Assembly (NCBI GenBank): GCA_029688905.1
Contig: JARULB010000003.1
Coordinates: 248,001-312,000, forward strand
Source of the DNA: Balneolales bacterium ANBcel1
GTDB lineage: Bacteria; Bacteroidota; Rhodothermia; Balneolales; Natronogracilivirgulaceae
Direction: 5' to 3'
Length of the DNA stretch: 64,000 nt
Shown here piece by piece: positions 44,451 through 53,694 of the stretch. A model generated the notes under the pieces. That model was not told the origin of the DNA and searched no databases. It saw only the letters and a list, made by a program, of their open reading frames with translations. The position numbers were made by a program, and so were the translations under genes. Every line of letters begins with the position of its first letter. Within the stretch, counting starts at the first letter, position 1.

Positions 44451-44618
44451 AGTTGATTAACTGAGCATGATTCCCCGTACAATGAATAATAAAGCACCGA
44501 CAGTCCGGCGGTACGATTATCGCTAATAGTTGTCAGGATCAGTAACCTGACCTGCACGGGCGGGCATCCCTGATAATGTGTTTTTTTGATTGCAGAATGT
44601 TATACCTCGTTCGATCTG

Positions 44619-45425
44619 TCAAGATACGCCTTTTTGAACTACCAAAGAAACCGGGGCGCCCTTTTCGATTCCCAGCATCTGCTCGGCATTTCCCTTGTTT
44701 ATGGCGATTTCCAACATACCGGAGCTGCCGACCAGGGCCAGTGGTTCGCCGTCAGGCACTTCGGAAAACGTTTTTGAAACCCGCTTCAGGATGGTGTTTC
44801 CGACATATATTTTGAATGCGTGGCCGTGCTCATACTCCCGGAGCATCGGTTCGGGGATATTAGAAACCAGATTTCCGTAGCGGTCGATATGCATGATCCA
44901 GCCCTGAATCCCCTCATCATCCGAAATAGGTTTCGCCCAGCGGTACTGGGTCAGTTCGGTAAACTTGTTGCCAAAGGATCCCATCGGCACACCGTTGGCC
45001 TTGTGAGCTGCCACCGGAGCGAAAATATCCCGGCCATGAAATGTGGGCGAAACTTCAGAACGCCAATACTCCGGGTTGGTAAGCTCCACCACCTGATGCT
45101 CTTCGCCCTCAATAACCAGCGAAAAAAGGCCGTTTTCGGGACCGACGAAAAATTGATCACGGACCTTCAAAAGCACCGGGCGGCGTTCACCTCCCACGCC
45201 GGGGTCCACGACTGCCAGATGTACGGTTCCCGGAGGGAAGAGAAAGGCTGCGTTCTTCAGCACCCATGCGCCGGCCATGATGTCCTGTGGTGGCAAATCA
45301 TGGGATATATCGACCAGAGTGGCCCCCGGACAGATTCCCATAATCACAGCCTTCATGGCGCCGACATAATAATCCTGACATCCGAAATCGGTCGTCAGTG
45401 TAATAATCCGGCAAGGGTCCGGCAT
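44619..45425 (-). CDS. SAM hydroxide adenosyltransferase (DUF62)
   Basis: A 268-aa enzyme of the DUF62 family, which hydrolyses S-adenosylmethionine to adenosine and methionine with a water-derived hydroxide. The start LTTDFGCQDYYVGAMKAVI, the SHDLPPQDI segment, AVVDPGVGG, the GPENGLFSLV loop and the family's FHGRDIFAPVAA are all present. The chlorinase/fluorinase-specific insert loop is not seen, so halogenation is unlikely. It starts 8 bp after the dnaN stop, so the two are cotranscribed. Confidence 0.88.
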   Translation of the reverse strand: MPDPCRIITLTTDFGCQDYYVGAMKAVIMGICPGATLVDISHDLPPQDIMAGAWVLKNAAFLFPPGTVHLAVVDPGVGGERRPVLLKVRDQFFVGPENGLFSLVIEGEEHQVVELTNPEYWRSEVSPTFHGRDIFAPVAAHKANGVPMGSFGNKFTELTQYRWAKPISDDEGIQGWIMHIDRYGNLVSNIPEPMLREYEHGHAFKIYVGNTILKRVSKTFSEVPDGEPLALVGSSGMLEIAINKGNAEQMLGIEKGAPVSLVVQKGVS

Positions 45426-45433
45426 ATCCGGTA

Positions 45434-46549
45434 TTAACTGTAACTGTTGAGCATTACGGGCATAACCAGCATCAGCATGTCCTCATCGTCGTCCTGAACA
45501 GATGGACGGACGATGCCGGCCCGGTTGGGGGTGGAAAACTCGAACACCACTTCAGGATCATCGATATTATTGAGCACGTCCATGAGATAGCGGGCGTTAA
45601 ACCCGATCTCCATCGGCTCGTCGGTATACTCGGAGGCAATATTCTCTTTCGCCTCACTGCTCATATCCAGATCCTCCGCAGAAATCACGATTTCGTCCGG
45701 TTTCATCTGCAGCCGGATTTGCCTGGTCGTCGAACTGGAGAACACCGCTACCCGCTTGACTGTTGCCAGCATCTGCTCGCGGTTGATTTTGAGTGTTTTG
45801 TCGTTCTCGCGGGGGATGACGGACTCGTATTTCGGATACTGTTCGTTGATCAGCCGGGTAATGACCATGGTATTGCCGGACTGGAAGCTCACATGCTCTT
45901 CGGTGACAACCATTTCACATTTGGATCCGTCAAGCGCCTTGGCCACCAGAGTCAGGGCCTTTTCCGGAACGATAAACGAAAGGGCGCTCGAAGCCGATAT
46001 GTCGGTACGCACCAGGCGCACCAGGCGGTGTCCGTCGGTTGCCACGATTCGGCTCTCGTCCTCTCCGATATCAAAAAACACTCCCATCATGGCCGGCCTA
46101 AGGTCATCGCTTGAAACGGCAAAGCTGGTTTTTTTGATGGCGTCCTTGAGCCCCTTGGTATCAATTTTCATTTCACGGCCATTCTCCAGAGCCGGCATGT
46201 CCGGAAAGTCCTCGGATTTCTCTCCCGCCAGTTTGTAGGTCCCCTTGTCGGTGCGGAACCGGACCTGGGCTTTATCATCAACCTCAAACGTAACCGGTAT
46301 ATCCGGCAGCTGCCTCAGTGTTTCCAAAAGGCGGCGGGCAGGAATGGCGACCGCGCCCTCCCGGGACACATCCGCCTCAACATGCTCAATAATACTGACC
46401 TCCAAATCCGAAGCACTCAGTTTGACACGATTCTCCTCCGTCTCAAAAAGTACCGTTTCCAAAATGGGAAGAGTGGCCTTGTTGGGTACCGCACCGATCA
46501 CCGCCGAAAGACTGCTTACCAGGTCGCCGCTTGTGACATTGAATTTCAT
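45434..46549 (-). CDS. dnaN: DNA polymerase III sliding clamp (beta subunit)
   Basis: A 371-aa clamp protein with three similar domains; the N-terminal MKFNVTSGDLVSSLSAVIGAVPNKATLPIL start and the C-terminal end LMLVMPVML are characteristic. The ATG at 46549 is chosen because AGGT precedes it and the upstream frame adds unrelated residues. It is not beside dnaA here. It is divergent from the PorV-like gene and followed by the DUF62 gene. Confidence 0.95.
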   Translation of the reverse strand: MKFNVTSGDLVSSLSAVIGAVPNKATLPILETVLFETEENRVKLSASDLEVSIIEHVEADVSREGAVAIPARRLLETLRQLPDIPVTFEVDDKAQVRFRTDKGTYKLAGEKSEDFPDMPALENGREMKIDTKGLKDAIKKTSFAVSSDDLRPAMMGVFFDIGEDESRIVATDGHRLVRLVRTDISASSALSFIVPEKALTLVAKALDGSKCEMVVTEEHVSFQSGNTMVITRLINEQYPKYESVIPRENDKTLKINREQMLATVKRVAVFSSSTTRQIRLQMKPDEIVISAEDLDMSSEAKENIASEYTDEPMEIGFNARYLMDVLNNIDDPEVVFEFSTPNRAGIVRPSVQDDDEDMLMLVMPVMLNSYS

Positions 46550-46754
46550 AGAATTACCTGATCGTTGAAAATGGTTGATAAATACTCTATTTGTGCAAAT
46601 GGTAAAGTACAAAAATCCGGATTTTATTCTAAGAAATAGTGATGGTTCATTCAATCACCAACTTTTCATTCCTTCAAAATTTTTTTTGACAACAATTCGT
46701 TATTTTCTCATTTACCGTAATCGTTACCCTGCCTATTTCAACCCTTTTGTTTTT

Positions 46755-47840
46755 ATGGTCTTTCGGCCCGCAAGTGCGGCAATTCTGCTGATACTGCTTT
46801 CCTCCCCATCGCTTTCGCAGGGTTTTGAAGAAGCAAAGTACGGCGGCGACTTCCTCTCTGTCGGAAGCGGCGCCAGGCCCCTCGGTATGGGCGGCGCCTT
46901 CACTTCGGTGACCAACGATGTGTTGTCCGGCTACTGGAACCCCGCAGGGCTCACCGGTGTCGACAACTGGCAGTTCGCCTACATGCACTCGGAGCGCTTC
47001 GCCGGTGTGGTCGGCTACGACTATGGTGCGGTAGCGGTACCGGTTCAGGGATCCGGCGGTGTTGTAGCGCTCAGCTTCTTTCGTCAGGGGGTGGATGGCA
47101 TCAAAAACACACTCCATGCATGGGATCCGGAACAAAACCGGCCACGATCCGATCCCGAAAGCTACATGACAGAGTTCAGTGCCTCCGATATAAGCCTGTT
47201 CCTATCCTACGCCAATAGCTTTTCAGACCGGTGGCACTGGGGCGTTACCGCCAAGGCGCTTCATTCACGGCTCGGGCCCTTCGCCAATGCCTGGGGATAC
47301 AGTCTGGATGCAGGTATTCAGTTGCGGGGCGACCGGTACCGTTTTGGCGTCAACCTCCAGAATATCACCACTCTCATGAAGTTCTGGAATGTCAACCAGA
47401 GCGAGCTCGAGGGGCTCGAATCCTTTATCAACCCGCAGACCGGTAAGCCCGAAACACTTCCCGAAGGCACCAACGAATATGTAAAACCGTCCGTGAAAAT
47501 CGGCGGAAGCCGCCTATTTGATTTCGGAGACATCACACTGCTGACCGCCATCGATACCGATATCCTGTTTGAGGGGCGCCGGACCTACTATCTCAATGTC
47601 GGGGATGTCAGCTTCGAACCCCACGCCGGCGCGGAACTGGGCTACAAGGATCTGATTTTTCTTCGGGCAGGTGTTACCGATATCCATTTTGATGACCGCA
47701 ACAACCTTTATATCGCACCCACACTGGGAGCCGGCTTTAGAGTAGGCGCGTTTATGTTTGACTACGGATTCAGCAGCTTTGCCGGCATGACTTCCGACCT
47801 GGGTTTTACACACCGAATTTCTCTGCAGGTAATGTTATAG
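46755..47840 (+). CDS. PorV/PorQ-type outer-membrane beta-barrel protein
   Basis: A 361-aa exported barrel. A signal peptide with cleavage near SLS-QG is followed by the family block FLSVGSGARPLGMGGAFTSV and ...SGYWNPAGL, which is typical of the PorV/PorQ proteins of type IX secretion and of UPF0164-like proteins in this phylum. The C-terminal strand is ISLQVML. The ATG at 46755 is used; an upstream frame would disrupt the signal peptide. In Bacteroidota such proteins bind or shuttle T9SS cargo, but PorV-like paralogues are common, so function is uncertain. Confidence 0.82.
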   Translation: MVFRPASAAILLILLSSPSLSQGFEEAKYGGDFLSVGSGARPLGMGGAFTSVTNDVLSGYWNPAGLTGVDNWQFAYMHSERFAGVVGYDYGAVAVPVQGSGGVVALSFFRQGVDGIKNTLHAWDPEQNRPRSDPESYMTEFSASDISLFLSYANSFSDRWHWGVTAKALHSRLGPFANAWGYSLDAGIQLRGDRYRFGVNLQNITTLMKFWNVNQSELEGLESFINPQTGKPETLPEGTNEYVKPSVKIGGSRLFDFGDITLLTAIDTDILFEGRRTYYLNVGDVSFEPHAGAELGYKDLIFLRAGVTDIHFDDRNNLYIAPTLGAGFRVGAFMFDYGFSSFAGMTSDLGFTHRISLQVML

Positions 47841-47893
47841 CGATTGGCTTTTTGTCACTTTAATTAACCGGTTTTCCCAAATACAGATTCCCT

Positions 47894-48835
47894 GTGACGA
47901 CTCCATTGACGGTAATACTGACCGGCCCTACCGCCACCGGGAAAACCGACCTTGCCCTCTCGATTGCCCGCTACCTGGACACTCCCGTCGTTTCCGCCGA
48001 CTCACGCCAATGTTACAGATACCTCAACATCGGCACAGCCAAGCCGCCTCCTGCTGTGCTTGAAGAGATCCCCCATTACTATATTTCCGTTCTGGATCCG
48101 GAAGAAACCGGCACAGCGGCGGATTTCGCGGAAAAAGCCATTAGCTGGAAATCTGATCTGGACAATCAGAAACGGTCCATGCTGGTCGCCGGCGGAAGCA
48201 CTCTCTACATTGAGAGCCTGATACGTCCGCTCGACCCGCTCCCGCCAAAAAGTGACGCCAATATCCGGGAATTGGAGTATCTGGCCGAGAAAAATGGCCT
48301 GAAAGAGATCCACAGAAAACTGCAGGAAGTGGACCCCGATTACGCACAACGTCTCGACGGACTCAATCCCCACCGAATGTTCCGGGCACTGGATGTCTGG
48401 ATGCAGACTGGTATTCCTTTCAGCCGGCTTCATCAGAATCGGGACCTGGCCGTCCCGGACAACATGCTGGTTTTCTGCCTTGACCGGGACAGGGCGGAGC
48501 TGCACGAACGCATCAACACCCGCGTCGATCAAATGTTTGAGGCTGGTTTGATGGATGAGGTCAGATCACTGCTTGAAATGGGCTACGACCCATCCCTCCC
48601 GTCACTACGTACCGTCGGGTACAGAGAGTGCATCGAGTGTCTGGTGCATCAGCGAATTACACCGGTGGAAGCCAGAGAGCAGATCAAGGCCCATACGCGG
48701 CAGTATGCCCGGCGTCAACTTACCTGGTTTCGGCGATGGAAAGGCGTGCAGTGGCTTAACCAGTCCGATAGAACCGGAAAAAGCATCCGGGAAGAGGTGA
48801 TCCAGGCCATGAAACAATTGGCAGATCACACATAA
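47894..48835 (+). CDS. miaA: tRNA dimethylallyltransferase
   Basis: A 313-aa enzyme that adds a dimethylallyl group to A37 of tRNAs reading UNN codons. The P-loop is GPTATGKTDLAL, and DSRQCYRYLNIGTAKP and GGSTLYIESL are family motifs. The later SLRTVGYRECIECL and ARRQLTWFRRW segments complete it. The start is GTG with no clear ribosome-binding site. It follows the PorV-like gene by 53 bp. Confidence 0.94.
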   Translation: MTTPLTVILTGPTATGKTDLALSIARYLDTPVVSADSRQCYRYLNIGTAKPPPAVLEEIPHYYISVLDPEETGTAADFAEKAISWKSDLDNQKRSMLVAGGSTLYIESLIRPLDPLPPKSDANIRELEYLAEKNGLKEIHRKLQEVDPDYAQRLDGLNPHRMFRALDVWMQTGIPFSRLHQNRDLAVPDNMLVFCLDRDRAELHERINTRVDQMFEAGLMDEVRSLLEMGYDPSLPSLRTVGYRECIECLVHQRITPVEAREQIKAHTRQYARRQLTWFRRWKGVQWLNQSDRTGKSIREEVIQAMKQLADHT

Positions 48836-48883
48836 AGGCTTTACCTTTAAGATTTCGACTCACCACCCCTAAACAATGGCACC

Positions 48884-49132
48884 ATGCAGGTAGAGATTGT
48901 CATCACTCTCCGGGAATCGATCCTGGACCCCAAGGGAAAAGCCTCCCACCACGCTCTGGAAAACCTTGGATTCAAAGATATCGCCGGCGTGCGGATCGGA
49001 AAATTCGTGCAGCTTGATGTAGACACGGACGATCCCGAGAAAGCTCGTGAAATCGCCGGTCAGGCATGTGAGAAATTGCTTGCCAATACCGTGATGGAGA
49101 ATTATGAAATTCGGCTGCCCGATAATGCCTGA
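48884..49132 (+). CDS. purS: Phosphoribosylformylglycinamidine synthase subunit PurS
   Basis: An 82-aa accessory subunit of the purine-pathway FGAM synthase. It matches PurS in length and motifs: ITLRESILDPKGKASHHALENLGF, then VRIGKFVQLDVDTDD. It precedes purQ, with which it forms a complex that needs purL (not in the window). Confidence 0.93.
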   Translation: MQVEIVITLRESILDPKGKASHHALENLGFKDIAGVRIGKFVQLDVDTDDPEKAREIAGQACEKLLANTVMENYEIRLPDNA

Positions 49133-49172
49133 AGCCGTTTCCTTCCGCCACCCTCAGTAAATCCATGCCCTA

Positions 49173-49871
49173 ATGAAATTTGGAGTTCTTGTATTTCCCG
49201 GATCCAACTGTGATCATGACGCCTATCACGCCCTGAAACATGTTCATGGTATTGAAACAAAATTTATCTGGCACAAGGAAACCTCGCTGGGTGATGTCGA
49301 TGCCGTGATCGTCCCGGGAGGTTTTTCCTACGGCGACTACCTTCGAAGCGGAGCCATCGCCAGGTTTTCACCCGTGATGGAGGCGGTTTCCGGTTTTGCG
49401 AATAAAGGCGGACCCGTACTCGGGATCTGTAATGGTTTTCAGATACTGCTTGAAGCCCGGCTGCTGCCCGGCACCCTGATGGCAAACGAACACCTTCGCT
49501 TTTCCTGCAAATATGTGTACCTGAGCTGTGAAAACCGGGACACCCCCTTCACCGGAAACATCCCGGAAAACAGGTTGCTGCACATCCCCATCGCCCATGG
49601 CGACGGAAACTATTTCGCTGAGGATGAGGTCCTCAAACGGCTTGAGGATCAAAACCAGATCGTTTTCCGTTACTGCGATGCATCCGGCGAAAGGACCCGA
49701 ATAGCAAACCCCAACGGATCGATAGCACATATTGCCGGAATATGCAACGAAAAGAGAAATGTGGTCGGTATGATGCCGCACCCCGAACGCGCCGTGGAAT
49801 CACATATCGGGTCGGATGACGGGCGCTATATCTTCGATTCCGCGATTTCATACCTGTCCGCCCTGGTGTAA
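49173..49871 (+). CDS. purQ: Phosphoribosylformylglycinamidine synthase subunit PurQ
   Basis: A 232-aa glutaminase subunit supplying ammonia for FGAM synthesis. The N-terminus [17 protein letters not shown] and the [15 protein letters not shown] segment are family-specific. The catalytic nucleophile is in LGICNGFQ, and the His/Glu of the triad in [10 protein letters not shown]. It is 41 bp after purS and 3 bp before the M42 peptidase, forming one operon. Confidence 0.95.
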   Translation: MKFGVLVFPGSNCDHDAYHALKHVHGIETKFIWHKETSLGDVDAVIVPGGFSYGDYLRSGAIARFSPVMEAVSGFANKGGPVLGICNGFQILLEARLLPGTLMANEHLRFSCKYVYLSCENRDTPFTGNIPENRLLHIPIAHGDGNYFAEDEVLKRLEDQNQIVFRYCDASGERTRIANPNGSIAHIAGICNEKRNVVGMMPHPERAVESHIGSDDGRYIFDSAISYLSALV

Positions 49872-49874
49872 CCC

Positions 49875-50912
49875 ATGAATGTTGCGCTGTTCAAAACTAT
49901 TGTCAATACACCGGGAGTTTCGGGATTTGAGGATCCTATCCGCTCGGTCATTGCCGGGCATCTTCAGGATGCGGCCGACCGGATCTCCACCGATTCCATG
50001 GGCAACCTTATCGCCACCAGGGGCAGCGGTGACAAACAACTCATGTTCGCTGCACACATGGATGAAATAGGTCTGATCAGCACCTATGTGGACGAGCAGG
50101 GATTCATCAGGTTTCACACCCTCGGCGGCTTTGATGTCAAGACACTCTTCGCACAGCGCGTAACCGTTCTGGGAAAGAAACATCTGCCCGGTGTGATCGG
50201 CGGGAAACCTTCTCATGTTTTGACTCCGGAGGAAAAAAAGAAAGCACCCGTATTGGATGATCTCTTTATTGATGTGGGTTTGCCATTGGATAAGGTCAGG
50301 GAGCTTGTCCCGATAGGAACGCCGATTGTCCGCGACCGATCCTGTATTGAAATGGGCGAACTTGTCACCGGAAAGTCACTCGATAACCGCATCTCCGTCT
50401 ATGCGCTGATGGAAGCGTTAAAAGCGTGCACCATACCCGCTGAGTATACACTGCATGCCGTGTTCACGGTACAGGAAGAGGTGGGCCTGCGTGGAGTTCG
50501 GGTGGCGGCAGAATCCCTGAAACCCGATATCGGTATCGCCATGGACATCACCATCGCGAATGACATTCCCGGTGTGGCGGCACAGAAAAAGATCACCGAA
50601 TCGGGGAAGGGGCCGGCGGTCAAAATCATGGACGGCAGCGTAATTTCCACCCCGGAGCTTGTCCGCTTTATTGAAAGGACGGCACAGGACCATGACATCC
50701 CACTGCAACGGGAAATTCTTACTTCCGGCGGAACAGACACCCCGGCCATGCAATATCTTACCGGAGGCGGGGCCAGGGTTAGCTGTATCTCCGTGCCTGC
50801 CCGCTATATCCACAGTACGGTAGAGGCGGCGTCAAAACAGGATATCGATCATGCTGTAGCGCTTGCTGTTGCCCTTATTTCAACGATCGACAGATTTCAA
50901 CCAACCCCCTGA
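49875..50912 (+). CDS. M42 family metallopeptidase
   Basis: A 345-aa cocatalytic zinc aminopeptidase of the TET/FrvX/YsdC type. Metal and catalytic residues: His and Asp in AAHMDEIGL, Asp in LDNRISVYAL, Glu-Glu in TVQEEVGLRG, Asp in AMDITIA, and His in RYIHSTVEA. No signal peptide, so it probably degrades peptides in the cytoplasm. It is translationally close to purQ (3-bp gap). Confidence 0.92.
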   Translation: MNVALFKTIVNTPGVSGFEDPIRSVIAGHLQDAADRISTDSMGNLIATRGSGDKQLMFAAHMDEIGLISTYVDEQGFIRFHTLGGFDVKTLFAQRVTVLGKKHLPGVIGGKPSHVLTPEEKKKAPVLDDLFIDVGLPLDKVRELVPIGTPIVRDRSCIEMGELVTGKSLDNRISVYALMEALKACTIPAEYTLHAVFTVQEEVGLRGVRVAAESLKPDIGIAMDITIANDIPGVAAQKKITESGKGPAVKIMDGSVISTPELVRFIERTAQDHDIPLQREILTSGGTDTPAMQYLTGGGARVSCISVPARYIHSTVEAASKQDIDHAVALAVALISTIDRFQPTP

Positions 50913-50996
50913 TATCCCCGCAGGCTGACTGCCCCCGGCGTTACCGCGGCATCAGACCGAATAATTCCGCTTATCATCCATAGCAATCCATCGGGA

Positions 50997-51752
50997 ATGG
51001 AACAGAAGACACTCCAAAAGCTGCACTGCAGTAACCTGGTAAAACGCTACAAAAAGCGAACGGTGGTAGATCATGTCTCCATTTCGGTGAATCAGTCAGA
51101 GATCGTTGGCTTGCTTGGTCCCAACGGAGCCGGTAAAACCACCTCTTTTTACATGGTGGTAGGCCTCGTAAAACCTGAAAAAGGGAATATTTTTCTGAAC
51201 GACACACGCATCACCTCCCTGCCCATGTACAAACGAGCAAGGCTGGGCATCGGCTACCTTTCGCAGGAAGCCAGTGTTTTCCGGAATCTGACCGTCCGTG
51301 AGAACCTGGAGTCCATTCTTGAGTTTTACCATCTCAGCAAAGCCGAACGGCGGGAACGTGCCGATGAATTGATTGAGGAATTCAATCTTCAGGCGGTCGT
51401 CAACAACAAGGGGTTCAATCTCTCCGGCGGTGAACGGCGGCGCACCGAAATTGCCCGCGCAATGGTAACCAATCCCGATTTTATCCTACTGGATGAACCG
51501 TTTGCCGGGGTGGATCCCATCGCTGTGGAAGACATACAGCAAATTATTTCACGTCTCAAGACCAAGAATATCGGAATTCTGATCACCGATCATAATGTTC
51601 ATGAAACGTTGGCTATCACCGACCGTGCGTATCTGATGTTTGAAGGGCGAATACTGAAAGAGGGCTCGTCCGACTTTCTGGCCGAGGATAAAGAGGCACG
51701 AAAACTGTATCTTGGAGAGCAATTCCGGCTTGACCGGTACAACTACGAATAA
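50997..51752 (+). CDS. lptB: LPS export ABC transporter ATP-binding protein LptB
   Basis: A 251-aa ATPase of the Lpt machine that moves lipopolysaccharide to the outer membrane. Walker [10 protein letters not shown], the LptB-type [18 protein letters not shown] segment, signature [15 protein letters not shown], Walker B FILLDEP and FAGVDPIAV, and the switch His in [10 protein letters not shown] are all present. It has a 251-aa length with a short family C-terminal end. It confirms a Gram-negative envelope. LptF/G genes are not in the window. Confidence 0.94.
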   Translation: MEQKTLQKLHCSNLVKRYKKRTVVDHVSISVNQSEIVGLLGPNGAGKTTSFYMVVGLVKPEKGNIFLNDTRITSLPMYKRARLGIGYLSQEASVFRNLTVRENLESILEFYHLSKAERRERADELIEEFNLQAVVNNKGFNLSGGERRRTEIARAMVTNPDFILLDEPFAGVDPIAVEDIQQIISRLKTKNIGILITDHNVHETLAITDRAYLMFEGRILKEGSSDFLAEDKEARKLYLGEQFRLDRYNYE

Positions 51753-51766
51753 CCTGTTTCCAACTT

Positions 51767-52093
51767 ATGACTGTAGAAGAAGTTACTGTTCAGGAGCTAA
51801 AAAAAATCCAGGACGAAAACCAACCAGTCCATCTGGTGGATGTACGACAAAAGTACGAAAAAGACCTGGTGGATATTGGCGGGGACCTGATCCCGCTCGG
51901 GCAGCTTTCCAGCCGAATGGAAGAGCTCGAACCATACAAGGAGAAACCGATAATCGTCTATTGCCGCAGTGGAGCCCGCAGCGCGGAGGCGTGCCGGACA
52001 CTCATGGCCTCCGGATTCACCAATGTTAAGAATTTGAAGGGCGGCATTCTGAAATGGGCCGAAGAGATTGATCCCTCACTGCCCACTTACTGA
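51767..52093 (+). CDS. Rhodanese-like domain protein
   Basis: A 108-aa single-domain sulfurtransferase-like protein. It has VHLVDVRQKYEKDLVDIGGDLIPLGQL and the catalytic loop YCRSGARS, with Cys as nucleophile. The C-terminal motif NLKGGILKWAEEIDP is typical. Substrate unknown; it may carry persulfide. It lies 14 bp after lptB and is likely cotranscribed. Confidence 0.9.
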   Translation: MTVEEVTVQELKKIQDENQPVHLVDVRQKYEKDLVDIGGDLIPLGQLSSRMEELEPYKEKPIIVYCRSGARSAEACRTLMASGFTNVKNLKGGILKWAEEIDPSLPTY

Positions 52094-52128
52094 TCATTTT
52101 TCCTGGTGAACCCCGATTCCGGCCTCAC

Positions 52129-52149
52129 AACCGGCACCGGTTCTTTTTC
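52129..52149 (+). terminator. Intrinsic terminator after the rhodanese gene
   Basis: The stem AACCG/CGGTT with loop GCAC is followed by CTTTTTCTT, 36 bp after the stop. It is suitably placed to end the transcript before the convergent rho gene. Confidence 0.55.
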
Positions 52150-52215
52150 TTGTGTCACGGGAAACAGGGTGTGCTCTCGATACCCCGGCATGCCATATTA
52201 CCCTGCCCGACCATT

Positions 52216-52235
52216 AAAAAGCCCGAAGGTGAGGC
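52216..52235 (-). terminator. Possible terminator after rho
   Basis: On the minus strand GCCT and GGGC flank a CACCTTC loop and are followed by TTTTT, about 40 bp after the rho stop. The stem has only four pairs with one wobble. Confidence 0.4.
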
Positions 52236-52276
52236 GGTTTCTACATCCACAGAGTGGAGCAAGTTTAGAAAAAGGT

Positions 52277-53524
52277 TTAAACGTAAGCCGCAATCTGGTT
52301 CAAAAGCTCCTCGTTGCTTTCGGTTCGCTTTAAAACCTGAAGCAGGCTGGCCATCGACTCTTTCGGAGACTTTTTCAGCAGGTAGCGCCTCACCATATTT
52401 CGCTCTTCCAGCGAATCCTCGATAAATTTGTCTTCGTTTCTGGTGCCTGACGCTGCAATATTGATGGCGGGATAAATCCGGTCGTTGGCGATTTCCCGAT
52501 CCAGCACCAGTTCCATATTTCCGGTTCCCTTGAACTCTTCAAAGATGAGGTCATCCATACGGGAATTGGTCTCGATCAGGCAGGTCGCCACAATCGTCAG
52601 CGAGCCGCCATTTTCAATTTTCCGGGCGGAGCCAAAGATTTTTTTGGGAATATCAAGAGCCCGAATATCCAGGCCGCCCGACATGGTTCGCCCGCCGCCG
52701 CTTTGTGCCGCATTGTATGCCCTGCTAAGCCTCGTAATGGAGTCAATTAGCAGCACGGCATCTTTTCCCATTTCAGCGCGTCTTTTCACGTAACCGAGAG
52801 CCATTTCCGATATCCGGGTGTGACTTTTGGTGGATTTGTCGTTGGAAGATGCAAACACACGACCCCTGGTGGTACGAATAAAATCGGTTACCTCCTCCGG
52901 TCGCTCGTCCACCAACAGGATGGCCAGTTCAATATCAGGATGATAATCGTCGATGGAGCGGGCGATATTTTTGAGCAGCACGGTTTTTCCGGTTCTTGGA
53001 GGAGCGACAATCAGCGCACGCTGTCCTTTACCGATAGGCGCAATCAAATCGATAACGCGTTGCTCGGTTTCTTCCGGGTGCCGTGCCAGCTTGATTTGCT
53101 CGATCGGCATAATCGGAGTCTGCAGATCAAAACGTACCGCCCGGGCCCAGCTTTCATACGGCTCGTCGTTCACTTTATCGACGGTAATGAGCCGTTTGTT
53201 GCCACGCTGGTCCTGTTCAATTTCCCCCTCTACCAGCAATCCGGGTTTGAGGTTGAAAAACCGAACCATCTCCGGTATTACAAAAGGATCCTGGGGCGTC
53301 GCAGAAAACTCATGGTCCAGTTTTCTAAGATAGCCCAGCCCCTTTTCCGTCAGTTCAATGACACCCGAATAGGTGCCTGCCGGCTTCACATGCTGGTTAT
53401 CCAAAAAGGCGGGTTTTCCGCCCTGTTGCTTATGCTGGTTGTTCGGCCGTTTCCCTTTGGGACGGTTCTTGTTTTTCCTTTTTTTATTCCAGTTTCTGGA
53501 TTTTTTATCCTGAGGATTACTCAT
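52277..53524 (-). CDS. rho: Transcription termination factor Rho
   Basis: A 415-aa hexameric RNA helicase. The cold-shock RNA-binding domain starts near residue 48 (GTYSGVIELTEKGLGYLR). The ATPase domain has Walker A APPRTGKTVLLK and Walker B DAVLLIDSITRLSRAYN, the Q-loop GGGRTMSGGLD and the R-loop EEFKGTGNMEL. The N-terminal helical Rho_N domain is replaced by about 37 residues of Lys/Arg/Asn-rich sequence (KKRKNKNRPKGKRPNN), likely to bind RNA nonspecifically. The ATG at 53524 is used; a longer frame adds an unrelated stretch. Confidence 0.94.
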   Translation of the reverse strand: MSNPQDKKSRNWNKKRKNKNRPKGKRPNNQHKQQGGKPAFLDNQHVKPAGTYSGVIELTEKGLGYLRKLDHEFSATPQDPFVIPEMVRFFNLKPGLLVEGEIEQDQRGNKRLITVDKVNDEPYESWARAVRFDLQTPIMPIEQIKLARHPEETEQRVIDLIAPIGKGQRALIVAPPRTGKTVLLKNIARSIDDYHPDIELAILLVDERPEEVTDFIRTTRGRVFASSNDKSTKSHTRISEMALGYVKRRAEMGKDAVLLIDSITRLSRAYNAAQSGGGRTMSGGLDIRALDIPKKIFGSARKIENGGSLTIVATCLIETNSRMDDLIFEEFKGTGNMELVLDREIANDRIYPAINIAASGTRNEDKFIEDSLEERNMVRRYLLKKSPKESMASLLQVLKRTESNEELLNQIAAYV

Positions 53525-53694
53525 AATTGTATTGAATGTATAAGGGGCGAAATGTCCGGTACCCTCCCGTGCGAGGTGTATAGTCGCAGCGAATACCAAT
53601 AACAAGCTACAGGCAGGGCGTTCCCCTTAACAGGGCCCAACCTGTGCACTAACGATGGGAAAAAGTATGATCCGGAAAATCCGAGCCGGTCAGT

